Source of the DNA: an uncultured Bacilli bacterium
GTDB taxonomy: Bacteria > Bacillota_I > Bacilli_A > RF39 > UBA660
Assembly (NCBI GenBank): GCA_947631135.1
Contig: CANRKE010000001.1
Location: forward strand, 8,644 to 72,643
DNA length: 64,000 nucleotides
Direction of reading: 5' to 3'
Of the stretch, positions 50,790 to 58,109 are shown piece by piece. Numbering within the stretch: position 1 is the first letter of the stretch; the number at the start of each line of letters is the position of its first letter. Made by a program: the position numbers and the translations under genes. The notes beneath the pieces are model-generated. The model worked only from the letters and a program-made list of their open reading frames with translations, had not been told where the DNA came from and made no database searches.

Positions 50790-51629
50790 TTATTTTCTTA
50801 AATACATAGTACATACGTTATTTTTTGTCATTACTTTACTCCTAGAATACATAGTTTCCATTGGTAAATAAACACCATTTTCTTGTTTTTTAATATAATC
50901 GGAAATAATATTATATATGGTGTATAGTTTATCATTTCTTTTTTTTATTTCTTTATTGGACCAATTCATTTTCTTATAAAACTCAATATTATTTTTATAA
51001 AAATTATAATAATTTTTGTCTTTATTTAAATTATCAGAAATATATCCAATAGTATATTTTGAATCATTATAAATATCAGATAAAAATATTATTTCTGTTT
51101 CATCAAAATTTTTGGATGCTTTTTCTTTAAATTTTTTTTCATGAGTATTCAATTCTTTTTTCCAATTAGGATTTAGGTCATAATTAGTATTTTCTAAAAA
51201 TATATTAGCTAAAGTTATTTTAAAGTTTACTGGTATCTTTTCTTGTTGAAATAAATTTTTTATTTCTTTTAGTATATTTAATCGTTTAGAATTATTTTCA
51301 CCTATATAATCTTTATATCCAGTATTCGTATATCCTGGACAAAAAATTGCATTAAAGTTGATAATAGAATTATTAATTATATAATATATAAAAGATGTTA
51401 AATCTTTTTTAGTATTATACTTATAATCAAAGTAACAATTTAATTTATTAATTATGTTCCATAAATAATTTATGTTGTTTATATCTACATTTATTAATTG
51501 TTTTTCAATAGAGGCATCACCGTTTTTTATTAATCCAGTAATTATAGATTTAATTATTTTTGTGTTTTCAGCAGTATGTACTATATTTAATTTATTAAAT
51601 ATATAATTATAATCAAACATTTTAATCAC
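50790..51629 (-). CDS. Unknown protein of the accessory operon, 279 aa
   Basis: Family not recognised. No signal peptide or transmembrane segment. Distinctive parts are IIFLSDIYNDSKYTIGYI, the FNAIFCPGYTNTGYKDYIGE stretch in the middle, IPVNFKITLANIFLENTN, and the C-terminal GVYLPMETMYSRSKVMTKNN. The CPGY and MYSRSK parts look like an active-site arrangement, so an enzyme is likely. A loose resemblance in motif order to isocyanide synthases was considered but is too weak to use. The start is GTG at 51629 after AAAGGA, or ATG at 51620. Confidence 0.6.
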   Translation of the reverse strand: MIKMFDYNYIFNKLNIVHTAENTKIIKSIITGLIKNGDASIEKQLINVDINNINYLWNIINKLNCYFDYKYNTKKDLTSFIYYIINNSIINFNAIFCPGYTNTGYKDYIGENNSKRLNILKEIKNLFQQEKIPVNFKITLANIFLENTNYDLNPNWKKELNTHEKKFKEKASKNFDETEIIFLSDIYNDSKYTIGYISDNLNKDKNYYNFYKNNIEFYKKMNWSNKEIKKRNDKLYTIYNIISDYIKKQENGVYLPMETMYSRSKVMTKNNVCTMYLRK

Positions 51630-51696
51630 AAATTCCTTTCATTTTATTCAAAATATACATAATTATAAAAAGCATTTATTTTTTCAACATAATTTT

Positions 51697-52500
51697 CTAC
51701 TTTAGTCTTTTATCTAACTTTTTTTCATTATTAATGATACCATGTGCATATACATTATGTTCATGAATTGACTCATAATTAATAAGTTCTGCTTCTATTT
51801 TATTATTATATTTTTCAGCAACAGCTAAAAGTAAATCTCTTATTAAATCTTCTGAAAATTTTGGATTTTCATAAGCTAATTCTGTAATATATTTTTCATC
51901 TGTTCTTTTAACTGTACTATATACATTAGAACTAAATGACTTTTCCATTATATTGATAATTTCTTCTAAATTAATTTTTTCATAATTCTCGTGTAATATT
52001 ATTGTTGCCTTACATTTTTGATTATGTGCCCCGTATTTCGATATGTCTTTGGAACAAGGACATAACATTGTTCCTATAATAGAAATTGATAAACTTTTTT
52101 TATTAATATCATTTATTTTGGAATTGTTTATTTTCAAATTAACAGTAAAATAAGAATTTTTCTTTGAAATTGGTGAAATTCTTTTTAAAATAATATCAAA
52201 ATCCATAGTTAATGACATATTGTTAGTTTCCGTTCTTTTTATTGTAGTATTTATAATTTCATTAATATCTTCAAGTGATATAATTTTATCACACAAATAG
52301 TCATTTAATACTTCAATAATTCTGCTTAAATGTGCTCCACGAGAATTTTTTTCAAGTGAAACGTTACTAGATATATTACAGATTGAATGATACAATTTAT
52401 TATTTATAGATAGTGTAATAGGTAATTTGTAATCACAAATTCCAATATTACTTATAAAAATATTTCTATCATCTTTTTCATTTTGCAAATCTTTAAGCAT
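51697..52500 (-). CDS. folE2: GTP cyclohydrolase IB (FolE2 family)
   Basis: FolE2 converts GTP to 7,8-dihydroneopterin triphosphate, the entry point of folate and of 7-deazaguanine (queuosine) synthesis. The 267-residue protein shows the family blocks: RGAHLSRIIEVL (54-65), TMLCPCSKDISKYGAHNQ (144-161) with the catalytic Cys and His, KRTDEKYITELAYENPKFSE (198-217), and NYESIHEHN (241-249). It overlaps the kinase gene upstream by 8 bases. No other folate or queuosine genes are in the window; the association with a QNG1 homologue in the same operon favours a deazaguanine-related role. Confidence 0.9.
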   Translation of the reverse strand: MLKDLQNEKDDRNIFISNIGICDYKLPITLSINNKLYHSICNISSNVSLEKNSRGAHLSRIIEVLNDYLCDKIISLEDINEIINTTIKRTETNNMSLTMDFDIILKRISPISKKNSYFTVNLKINNSKINDINKKSLSISIIGTMLCPCSKDISKYGAHNQKCKATIILHENYEKINLEEIINIMEKSFSSNVYSTVKRTDEKYITELAYENPKFSEDLIRDLLLAVAEKYNNKIEAELINYESIHEHNVYAHGIINNEKKLDKRLK

Positions 52501-53350
52501 TTTTTAACACCTCTTCTATTTTTAATATATTCTCCTTATTTTTTAAAGCATCTATCCATTTTAAACTATTGTTCTCTATATAATCTCTATTTAAAATTTT
52601 CTTTTCATATAAATATACATCTTTCAACAAATTATATATAATACAATATTTAAATAATAAATGTATATTGTTTTTTTCTTCTTTTTCAAGTTTAATATTA
52701 TTATTAAAGTAATTTGAAATAAATACTTTTATATTATCAATATCATAATTTTTATTTTTTATAAAAAACCACATAATTACTCTTATTATATCAATAAGTC
52801 TATTTCCAATATAAACGTTACCAAAATCAATTAGAAATATTTTATTATTATTAATTATAATATTTTCCTTTTTTATATCTGAATGAACGATACATTTTGA
52901 AAGAGCATCAAGATTTATGTTTTGAATTTCTTTAAATATTTTATTTATAAAATTTAAATCTTTAGATAAATATTTAGATCTTATTGCTACACTATAATAT
53001 TGGTTTAATTTGTTTAGTGATTCTTCATTTTCTTTATGTTTTTTTATTTTTTCATTAAGAGGTATAGAGTGAAGTTTTTTCAATAATAATGCCAAATTTT
53101 TAAAAAATGATTTATCAAAAGTATTAGGATTATTTCCATATATATATTTTAATATCATTACATTTTTTGAATTAAAAATAAATTTTGAAATTAATTTAGG
53201 ACTCTCAAAATCATATTTTTTAAGATATTTTAAAATCTTAATTTCAAAGCTATTATCAATTTCACTCATTCTAATTATATATTTTTGTTTTCTTATTGTA
53301 AAAATGTATACATCATTTATGTTATTATTTTTAATTTTTTCTAAATTCAC
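52493..53350 (-). CDS. Aminoglycoside phosphotransferase/choline kinase-like kinase
   Basis: 285 residues of the APH fold. The catalytic loop is CIVHSDIKKENIII (HxDxxxxN) and the metal-binding motif is KIFLIDFGNVYIG. The N-lobe has IFTIRKQKYIIRMS with a Lys-containing strand. The start is GTG at 53350 after GGGGGA at a 7-base distance. First gene of the six-gene operon, with a good promoter. Members act on aminoglycosides, choline, nucleosides or sugars; in this context a small-molecule kinase of the same pathway as FolE2 and QNG1 is more likely than a resistance enzyme. Confidence 0.75.
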   Translation of the reverse strand: MNLEKIKNNNINDVYIFTIRKQKYIIRMSEIDNSFEIKILKYLKKYDFESPKLISKFIFNSKNVMILKYIYGNNPNTFDKSFFKNLALLLKKLHSIPLNEKIKKHKENEESLNKLNQYYSVAIRSKYLSKDLNFINKIFKEIQNINLDALSKCIVHSDIKKENIIINNNKIFLIDFGNVYIGNRLIDIIRVIMWFFIKNKNYDIDNIKVFISNYFNNNIKLEKEEKNNIHLLFKYCIIYNLLKDVYLYEKKILNRDYIENNSLKWIDALKNKENILKIEEVLKNA

Positions 53351-53405
53351 ATATATTCCCCCTTTTTCTAAAACTTTAGTATATTATTCCAAGAAATCGC
53401 TAATT

Positions 53406-53434
53406 ATTCTATTACTTTTACAATTAAATGTCAA
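53406..53434 (-). promoter_or_regulatory. Promoter of the six-gene accessory operon
   Basis: On the minus strand TTGACA (53429-53434), 17 bases, TAGAAT (53406-53411), about 50 bases before the first start codon. Confidence 0.75.
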
Positions 53435-53539
53435 TAGAATACATATTTTTTATAAATTTTTCAGGATAAATTCATGAAATAAATTTATTTGTTATAAATA
53501 ATTACTAAAAACGTACATAGAAAAACATCTATAAAATAT

Positions 53540-53568
53540 TTGCTTTTATGTTACAAATATTGTATAAT
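53540..53568 (+). promoter_or_regulatory. Promoter of the 53730 gene
   Basis: TTGCTT (53540-53545), 17 bases, TATAAT (53563-53568). The transcript would have a 150-base leader holding a perfect 9-bp hairpin, AAATAAATC (53615-53623) with GATTTATTT (53635-53643). No other gene is visible in 53351-53729. Confidence 0.6.
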
Positions 53569-53729
53569 AAGTGCTGAAAGGAAAAATTTGTTAGAAAAAT
53601 AATATTTTAATTAAAAATAAATCGTTCAGTAAATGATTTATTTAAGATTAGTGTGATGTAATTGATAAAATATAAATTTCATTTTTTAATAATTTTAATA
53701 TAGTAAAAGTATTAGGAGGTTATAATTTT

Positions 53730-54308
53730 ATGAAAAAAATAGATTTAGATGAATTCGATGATTCAAATATGTTTGCTAATGATACTATTGAAAATTTAAA
53801 AAAAGATTGTAAGAACGGTTTTCAATTATTAAAAATAATAATCGATGGAAAGCCAAAAAATATTAATCCTCTAACAGAAATACCAGAACCTCAAATGAGA
53901 TTGTTTGGCTTTTCTGATGCTTTTAATAGTGTATATTTTGAAACTGAAGAAGAATTAATTGAATGGGCAAAAGAACATAATAGAGATTCTGATAGTATAC
54001 GCGTAATGGATTATTTAGGAACAGTTGCTGGTCGTAGTGATGTAATTAGAGTAAAATATCCAGGTGGAAAAGATTTATTATTTACTCATTGTGATGAAGA
54101 TGGATATGGAATATACAATTATAACAGAAGCAATTATAGAGGCGAATTTATATGGGAATATAGTTACGGAAGCATTAGTGATATGTACAAAGAATTTAGA
54201 GATAGAGGTATTGTGTTTGAAAATGATATCTATGCAAAAATTGAAGAAAGTAAAAAAGAATTATTTAAAAAGATTAAAGAAATAAATAAAAAACATTTTA
54301 ACAAATAA
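53730..54308 (+). CDS. Hypothetical protein next to oriC, 192 aa
   Basis: Family not recognised. AGGAGG precedes the ATG at 10 bases. The protein is acidic at the start (MKKIDLDEFDDSNMFANDTI) and Lys-rich at the end. A central compact part contains IPEPQMRLFGFSDAFNSVYF, DYLGTVAGRSDVIRVKYPGG and IYNYNRSNYRGEFIWEY, rich in aromatic residues as in a beta-sheet domain. No signal peptide or membrane segment. It is monocistronic with its own promoter and terminator, placed between the accessory operon and the DnaA boxes. Confidence 0.65.
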   Translation: MKKIDLDEFDDSNMFANDTIENLKKDCKNGFQLLKIIIDGKPKNINPLTEIPEPQMRLFGFSDAFNSVYFETEEELIEWAKEHNRDSDSIRVMDYLGTVAGRSDVIRVKYPGGKDLLFTHCDEDGYGIYNYNRSNYRGEFIWEYSYGSISDMYKEFRDRGIVFENDIYAKIEESKKELFKKIKEINKKHFNK

Positions 54309-54327
54309 TAATTCTTAAATTAATTAT

Positions 54328-54358
54328 AAGATGCTTAACTTAAAAAGTATCTTTTTTA
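54328..54358 (+). terminator. Terminator of the 53730 gene
   Basis: AAGATGCTT / AAGTATCTT stem (one G-T pair) with an 8-base loop and a T tail. Confidence 0.8.
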
Positions 54359-54396
54359 TTTGATTAATATTTAATTTATAAAATAGTTAATATTAC

Positions 54397-54410
54397 TTTT
54401 CCCAGGAAAT
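54397..54410. promoter_or_regulatory. Possible Noc-binding site near oriC
   Basis: TTTTCCCAGGAAAT agrees at 12 of 14 positions with the Bacillus Noc-binding site ATTTCCCGGGAAAT. A weaker relative, ATTTCCCAGTAAAA, is at 54602-54615. It is listed because a Noc homologue is encoded nearby; binding is unproven. Confidence 0.35.
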
Positions 54411-54468
54411 AAATTTTACTATATGGGGAAATAATAATATTTTCCATAAAAAATATTTCCCACAGGTA

Positions 54469-54651
54469 TGTGGAAAAAATTGTGGAAAACTAACCCTTAT
54501 AAAATATGGATAAACTTTAGTTTTCCACAGTTATCCACAGGCATGTGCAAAAAAAGTTAACAAGTGTGTAAACTTTTTCCACAGGATTGTGCATAACTTA
54601 TATTTCCCAGTAAAAAATAAGATTTTTTCCTGTTGAAAACTTTGTGGAAAA
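54469..54651. other. oriC, upstream DnaA-box cluster
   Basis: A perfect DnaA box TTATCCACA at 54531-54539. One-mismatch boxes: TGTGGAAAA at 54469, 54481 and 54643, TATGGATAA at 54505, TTTTCCACA at 54521 and 54575, TGTGCATAA at 54588. The stretch 54652-54720 that follows is A/T-rich with long T runs. The cluster lies between the 53730 terminator and dnaA, at the point where gene direction switches. Confidence 0.85.
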
Positions 54652-54741
54652 AAATTTTATTAAATTTGCCAATATATCTTTTTTTTTGTCGATATTTAGT
54701 TTAAAATAATTAGTAAGAGATGTAGTAAGGGAGGTGGGTAT

Positions 54742-56100
54742 ATGAATGTTAATAGTATTTGGAATAATTTTTTGGAGAACATTAAATTACAAATTACAAA
54801 TCTATCTTATGAAACTTGGTTTAAGAATACTAAGTTATTAGAAATTAAAGATGGTGTAGCTAAGATAGTTGTTGAAACTTATGTACATAAAAAACATTTA
54901 CTTGAAAACTATACTGATTTAATAATTGATACTTTAAATCAAGTAACTGGTACAAACTTTTATATTGAATTTATATTGGAAGATGAACTAAATAATGAGA
55001 ATGCAGAAATAGATGTAGATTTAATTGGTGTACCTAATAGTAAGAATAGAATAGAATCAAATCTAAATTCCAAATATGATTTTGATTCATTCATTGTTGG
55101 TGAAAGTAATAGATTTGCACATGCTGCTGCTTTATCTGTTGCGGAAAATCCTGGTAAGATGTATAATCCATTATTTATATATGGAAAGAGTGGTTTAGGT
55201 AAAACTCATTTAATGCATGCGATTGGAAATTATATCGATGCTAATTCTTCAAAAACTGTTTTATATGTTACTAGTGATCAATTTATTAATGATTTTGTTG
55301 AAATTAATAAAAAAGATAAAAATGATAATAATTATGATTATGTTGAATATTTTAAAAATAAATATAGAAATATAGATGTATTAATTATTGATGATATACA
55401 ATTTTTAGGAAGTGCAGCTCAAACTCAACAAGAATTTTTCCACACTTTTAATAAATTGTATGACGATAATAAACAGATTATAATATCATCAGATAGATCA
55501 CCAGACGATTTAAAAATTCTAGAAGATAGATTAAGAACAAGATTTGGTTGGGGATTATCAGTTAATATTTTTCCACCTGATTTTGAACTAAGAAAAAATA
55601 TATTAGTTAAAAAAATATCTGCTCAGGGAGTTAATAGTAAAATACCAAATGACGTTATTGAATATATTGCGAATAATTGTCAATCAGATGTTAGACAATT
55701 AGAGGGAGCTATAACAAGATTATTTGCATATGCAACTATGATGAACGGAAGTGATATAACTTTAGAACTTGCAATAGAAGCTTTAAAAGATCATCTTCAT
55801 AAATCAATAGGAGAAAAAAATAGTGTTAATAGAATACAAAGAATAGTATCTGATTATTATCATGTTACTGTTGAAGATTTAAAAAGTAAGAAAAGAAGTA
55901 CACAAATTGCTTTTCCAAGACAAATAGCAATGTATTTAACAAGAGTTCTTACTAATGAGTCTTTTCCTAAAATAGGAATTGAGTTTGGTGGAAGAGATCA
56001 TTCAACAGTTATGCACTCAATAGATAAAATAGAAAAAGAAATAAATAAAAATAGACAATTAAAAAATATTGTTGATAAACTAAAAGAACAAGCAAGATAA
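54742..56100 (+). CDS. dnaA: Chromosomal replication initiator protein DnaA
   Basis: DnaA binds DnaA boxes and opens oriC when loaded with ATP. Domain I is residues 1-85 (WNNFLENIKLQI, YETWFKNTK). Domain III is AAA+ with Walker A GKSGLGKT (148-155), Walker B VLIIDDIQFL and sensor RLRTRFGWG. Domain IV has the DNA-binding signature FGGRDHSTVMHSIDKIE. Domain II is short. 452 residues, complete. GGGAGG precedes the ATG. DnaA boxes on both sides suggest autoregulation. Confidence 0.98.
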   Translation: MNVNSIWNNFLENIKLQITNLSYETWFKNTKLLEIKDGVAKIVVETYVHKKHLLENYTDLIIDTLNQVTGTNFYIEFILEDELNNENAEIDVDLIGVPNSKNRIESNLNSKYDFDSFIVGESNRFAHAAALSVAENPGKMYNPLFIYGKSGLGKTHLMHAIGNYIDANSSKTVLYVTSDQFINDFVEINKKDKNDNNYDYVEYFKNKYRNIDVLIIDDIQFLGSAAQTQQEFFHTFNKLYDDNKQIIISSDRSPDDLKILEDRLRTRFGWGLSVNIFPPDFELRKNILVKKISAQGVNSKIPNDVIEYIANNCQSDVRQLEGAITRLFAYATMMNGSDITLELAIEALKDHLHKSIGEKNSVNRIQRIVSDYYHVTVEDLKSKKRSTQIAFPRQIAMYLTRVLTNESFPKIGIEFGGRDHSTVMHSIDKIEKEINKNRQLKNIVDKLKEQAR

Positions 56101-56109
56101 AAACATATT

Positions 56110-56232
56110 TGTGGAAAAACTAAACTTGTCCACATAATTATCCACAACTAAAATTTTTGTTTTTTTCCTAATATATAAGAAAAAAATACAGTTTTCCACA
56201 AGTTTCCACAGTAATAATAACAATAATAATAA
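56110..56232. other. oriC, downstream cluster with DnaA-trio-like element
   Basis: Boxes in the dnaA-dnaN gap: TGTGGAAAA (56110), TTGTCCACA (56126), perfect TTATCCACA (56138-56146), TTTTCCACA (56192) and GTTTCCACA (56202-56210). One base after the last box come TAA TAA TAA CAA TAA TAA TAA (56212-56232). This matches the known arrangement in which DnaA boxes run into TAA/TAG trinucleotides where strand opening begins. Together with the upstream cluster it gives a bipartite origin as in Bacillus. Confidence 0.75.
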
Positions 56233-56262
56233 ATATAATTATATTCAAGGGAGGAATTATTT

Positions 56263-57384
56263 ATGAATTTAAAAATTAAAAAGTCAATATTATTAGAAAA
56301 TTTATTAAAGGTTGAAAAAGCAATATCAACAAAAAATATTATACCTGTATTATCTGGTATTAAATTCGATTTAACTAATGATGGATTATATCTAACTGCT
56401 AGTGATAATGATATCACAATACAAGCATTTATAGATAAAAGTAAAATAGATAATATAGAAAAGTGTGGTAGTGTTGTATTACAAGGAAGATATATTGTAG
56501 AAATAGTAAGAAAATTACCTAGTGATGATATTTCTATAGTTATGATAGATGAATATAAAGTTTGTATTACTTGTGAGTCTTCTACATTTAATCTTAATGC
56601 AATTGACCCTAATGATTTTCCAAAGACAAGTATGTCTGATAGTAAAGTAAAATTAGAATTAGATAAAGAAGTATTTAAAAGTATAATAAATCAAACAAGT
56701 TTTGCAACTTCTCAACAAGAAACAAGACCTCTTCTTACAGGTATTAATTTTAAAGTAGAAGAGGATGTTCTAGAAGTTATAGCAACCGACTCATATAGAC
56801 TAGCTAAGCAATCAATTAAATTAAATCAAGTATATAAAGATAGTATAAATATTGTTATACCTTGTAAAAATATATTGGAATTAATGAAAATTCTTAAAGA
56901 TGATAATGAAATATTACAAATACATATATTTCAAAATAGAGTATTATTTAAATTTGATAATGTTTTACTACAAAGTAGATTGTTAAGTGGTACTTATCCT
57001 GATACTTCAAAACTTATTCCAACAGATTATACATTAAAAATTAATGCACCATTAATGCAATTATATGATGTTGTTGATAGAGCTTCATTATTATCTAATG
57101 ATAAAGAAAAAAATGTAATTAAATTGCAAACTAAAAAAGATATTATGACTATATCATCTAATTCTCCTGAAATTGGTAGGGTAGAAGAAAATTTAAATAT
57201 AGTTAAAGAAGTTGATAATGATATTACTATATCTTTTAGTTCTAAATATATGATGGAAGCACTAAGGGCTCTTAAATGTGAAAAAGTTGTAATATTACTT
57301 AGTAGTGAAGTAAAACCTATTATATTAAAGAATCCTGAAAATGATAATATTGTTCAACTTATTTTACCAATTAGAACATATTAA
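56263..57384 (+). CDS. dnaN: DNA polymerase III beta subunit (sliding clamp)
   Basis: The ring-shaped processivity factor. The 373-residue protein begins MNLKIKKSILLENLLKVEKA and shows the three-domain pattern, with ETRPLLTGINF, ATDSYRLAKQ, LLSGTYPDTSKLIP, and the C-terminal IVQLILPIRTY that lies in the partner-binding cleft. AGGGAGG precedes the ATG. It follows dnaA after the second DnaA-box cluster and is ended by a terminator. Confidence 0.98.
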   Translation: MNLKIKKSILLENLLKVEKAISTKNIIPVLSGIKFDLTNDGLYLTASDNDITIQAFIDKSKIDNIEKCGSVVLQGRYIVEIVRKLPSDDISIVMIDEYKVCITCESSTFNLNAIDPNDFPKTSMSDSKVKLELDKEVFKSIINQTSFATSQQETRPLLTGINFKVEEDVLEVIATDSYRLAKQSIKLNQVYKDSINIVIPCKNILELMKILKDDNEILQIHIFQNRVLFKFDNVLLQSRLLSGTYPDTSKLIPTDYTLKINAPLMQLYDVVDRASLLSNDKEKNVIKLQTKKDIMTISSNSPEIGRVEENLNIVKEVDNDITISFSSKYMMEALRALKCEKVVILLSSEVKPIILKNPENDNIVQLILPIRTY

Positions 57385-57410
57385 TATAATAAATATATAT
57401 AAATTTAATA

Positions 57411-57446
57411 AAGTCGACAATTTGTGATAAATTTCGGCTTTTTTAT
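57411..57446 (+). terminator. Terminator of dnaN
   Basis: Outer stem AAGTCG/CGGCTT (one G-T pair) and an inner AATTT/AAATT stem, followed by a run of T. Confidence 0.75.
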
Positions 57447-57462
57447 GTGGTAAATTATGTGC

Positions 57463-57483
57463 ATAGACACATTTTTTGTCTAT
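57463..57483 (+). repeat. Inverted repeat in front of comK
   Basis: ATAGACA (57463-57469) and TGTCTAT (57477-57483) with a 7-base loop, about 30 bases before the comK start. It could be an operator or an mRNA hairpin. Confidence 0.4.
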
Positions 57484-57513
57484 TGTTTGGTTATTTGAAA
57501 GGGGGGATATGGT

Positions 57514-57966
57514 ATGTTAAGTTATTATTTAATTAATGATGAAACATGTGCTCTTGTTCCTGTTAATGAATATAAAACTAGAATATATGAACTTACTAGA
57601 AAATTTGAGGTTTCTCAAAATATTAAAACTATAGTTAATGATAGTTGTTTAAAATTTGGTAGTTCTTATAGTGGACGTGCAGCTGCAACTAAATATGCTA
57701 TTGGTTATACACATAAAGTTCCTATTTGTGTAAATGAATCAACATTAAATATATTTTTTCCTACTAAATCACCAAGGTTAGAGGATTGTGCATGGATAAG
57801 TTATAAAAATATATATATATATGGAAGAAATAGTAAAAATTCATTTATAACATTTAGAAATAATGAAACAATACAAGTTGATGTTAGTTATGCTGTTATA
57901 CAAAATCAATTATTTAGATCTTCTAGATTGGAATATTATGTCAAAAATACTTTTCCTCGTGTATAA
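57514..57966 (+). CDS. comK: ComK-family competence transcription factor
   Basis: In Bacillus ComK is the master activator of DNA-uptake genes. This 150-residue protein shows the family blocks: CALVPVNEYKTRIYE, IVNDSCLKFGSSYSGRAAAT (41-60), KVPICVNESTLNIFFPTKSP (68-87) and CAWISYKNI. It is shorter than Bacillus ComK by about 40 residues, mainly at the C-terminus, like members from Erysipelotrichia-type bacteria. GGGGGG precedes the ATG. It lies where yaaA is usually found between dnaN and recF, but has terminators on both sides and so is a separate unit. Confidence 0.85.
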   Translation: MLSYYLINDETCALVPVNEYKTRIYELTRKFEVSQNIKTIVNDSCLKFGSSYSGRAAATKYAIGYTHKVPICVNESTLNIFFPTKSPRLEDCAWISYKNIYIYGRNSKNSFITFRNNETIQVDVSYAVIQNQLFRSSRLEYYVKNTFPRV

Positions 57967-57980
57967 GTAAAAATAATAGT

Positions 57981-58017
57981 AGAAAAAGTTGGAAAAATTA
58001 CACTTTTTCTTTTTTTA
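57981..58017 (+). terminator. Terminator of comK
   Basis: Perfect 9-bp stem AGAAAAAGT / ACTTTTTCT with a 12-base loop and seven T. Confidence 0.85.
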
Positions 58018-58088
58018 AGTACCATTTTGTGGTATAATATTATCATGCGTATAGGTATACTAATATTATCAAAAGGGCGGTTATATAG

Positions 58089-58109
58089 ATGAAAATAGGG
58101 AAATTATGA
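58089..58109 (+). CDS. Six-codon leader frame overlapping the recF start
   Basis: ATG AAA ATA GGG AAA TTA TGA, whose stop overlaps the recF ATG as ATGA. An AAAGGGCGG lies about 10 bases upstream, whereas recF itself has a poor site. Translational coupling of recF to this frame is plausible, but the frame is so short that it could be chance. Confidence 0.3.
   Translation: MKIGKL

Noticed and set aside
50790..51629. Isocyanide synthase assignment for the unknown operon gene
   Set aside because: Only a loose similarity in motif order; the invariant motifs of that family are not visible.
52493..53350. Aminoglycoside resistance gene
   Set aside because: The APH fold is shared by many metabolic kinases; operon context points to metabolism and no resistance-specific feature is visible.
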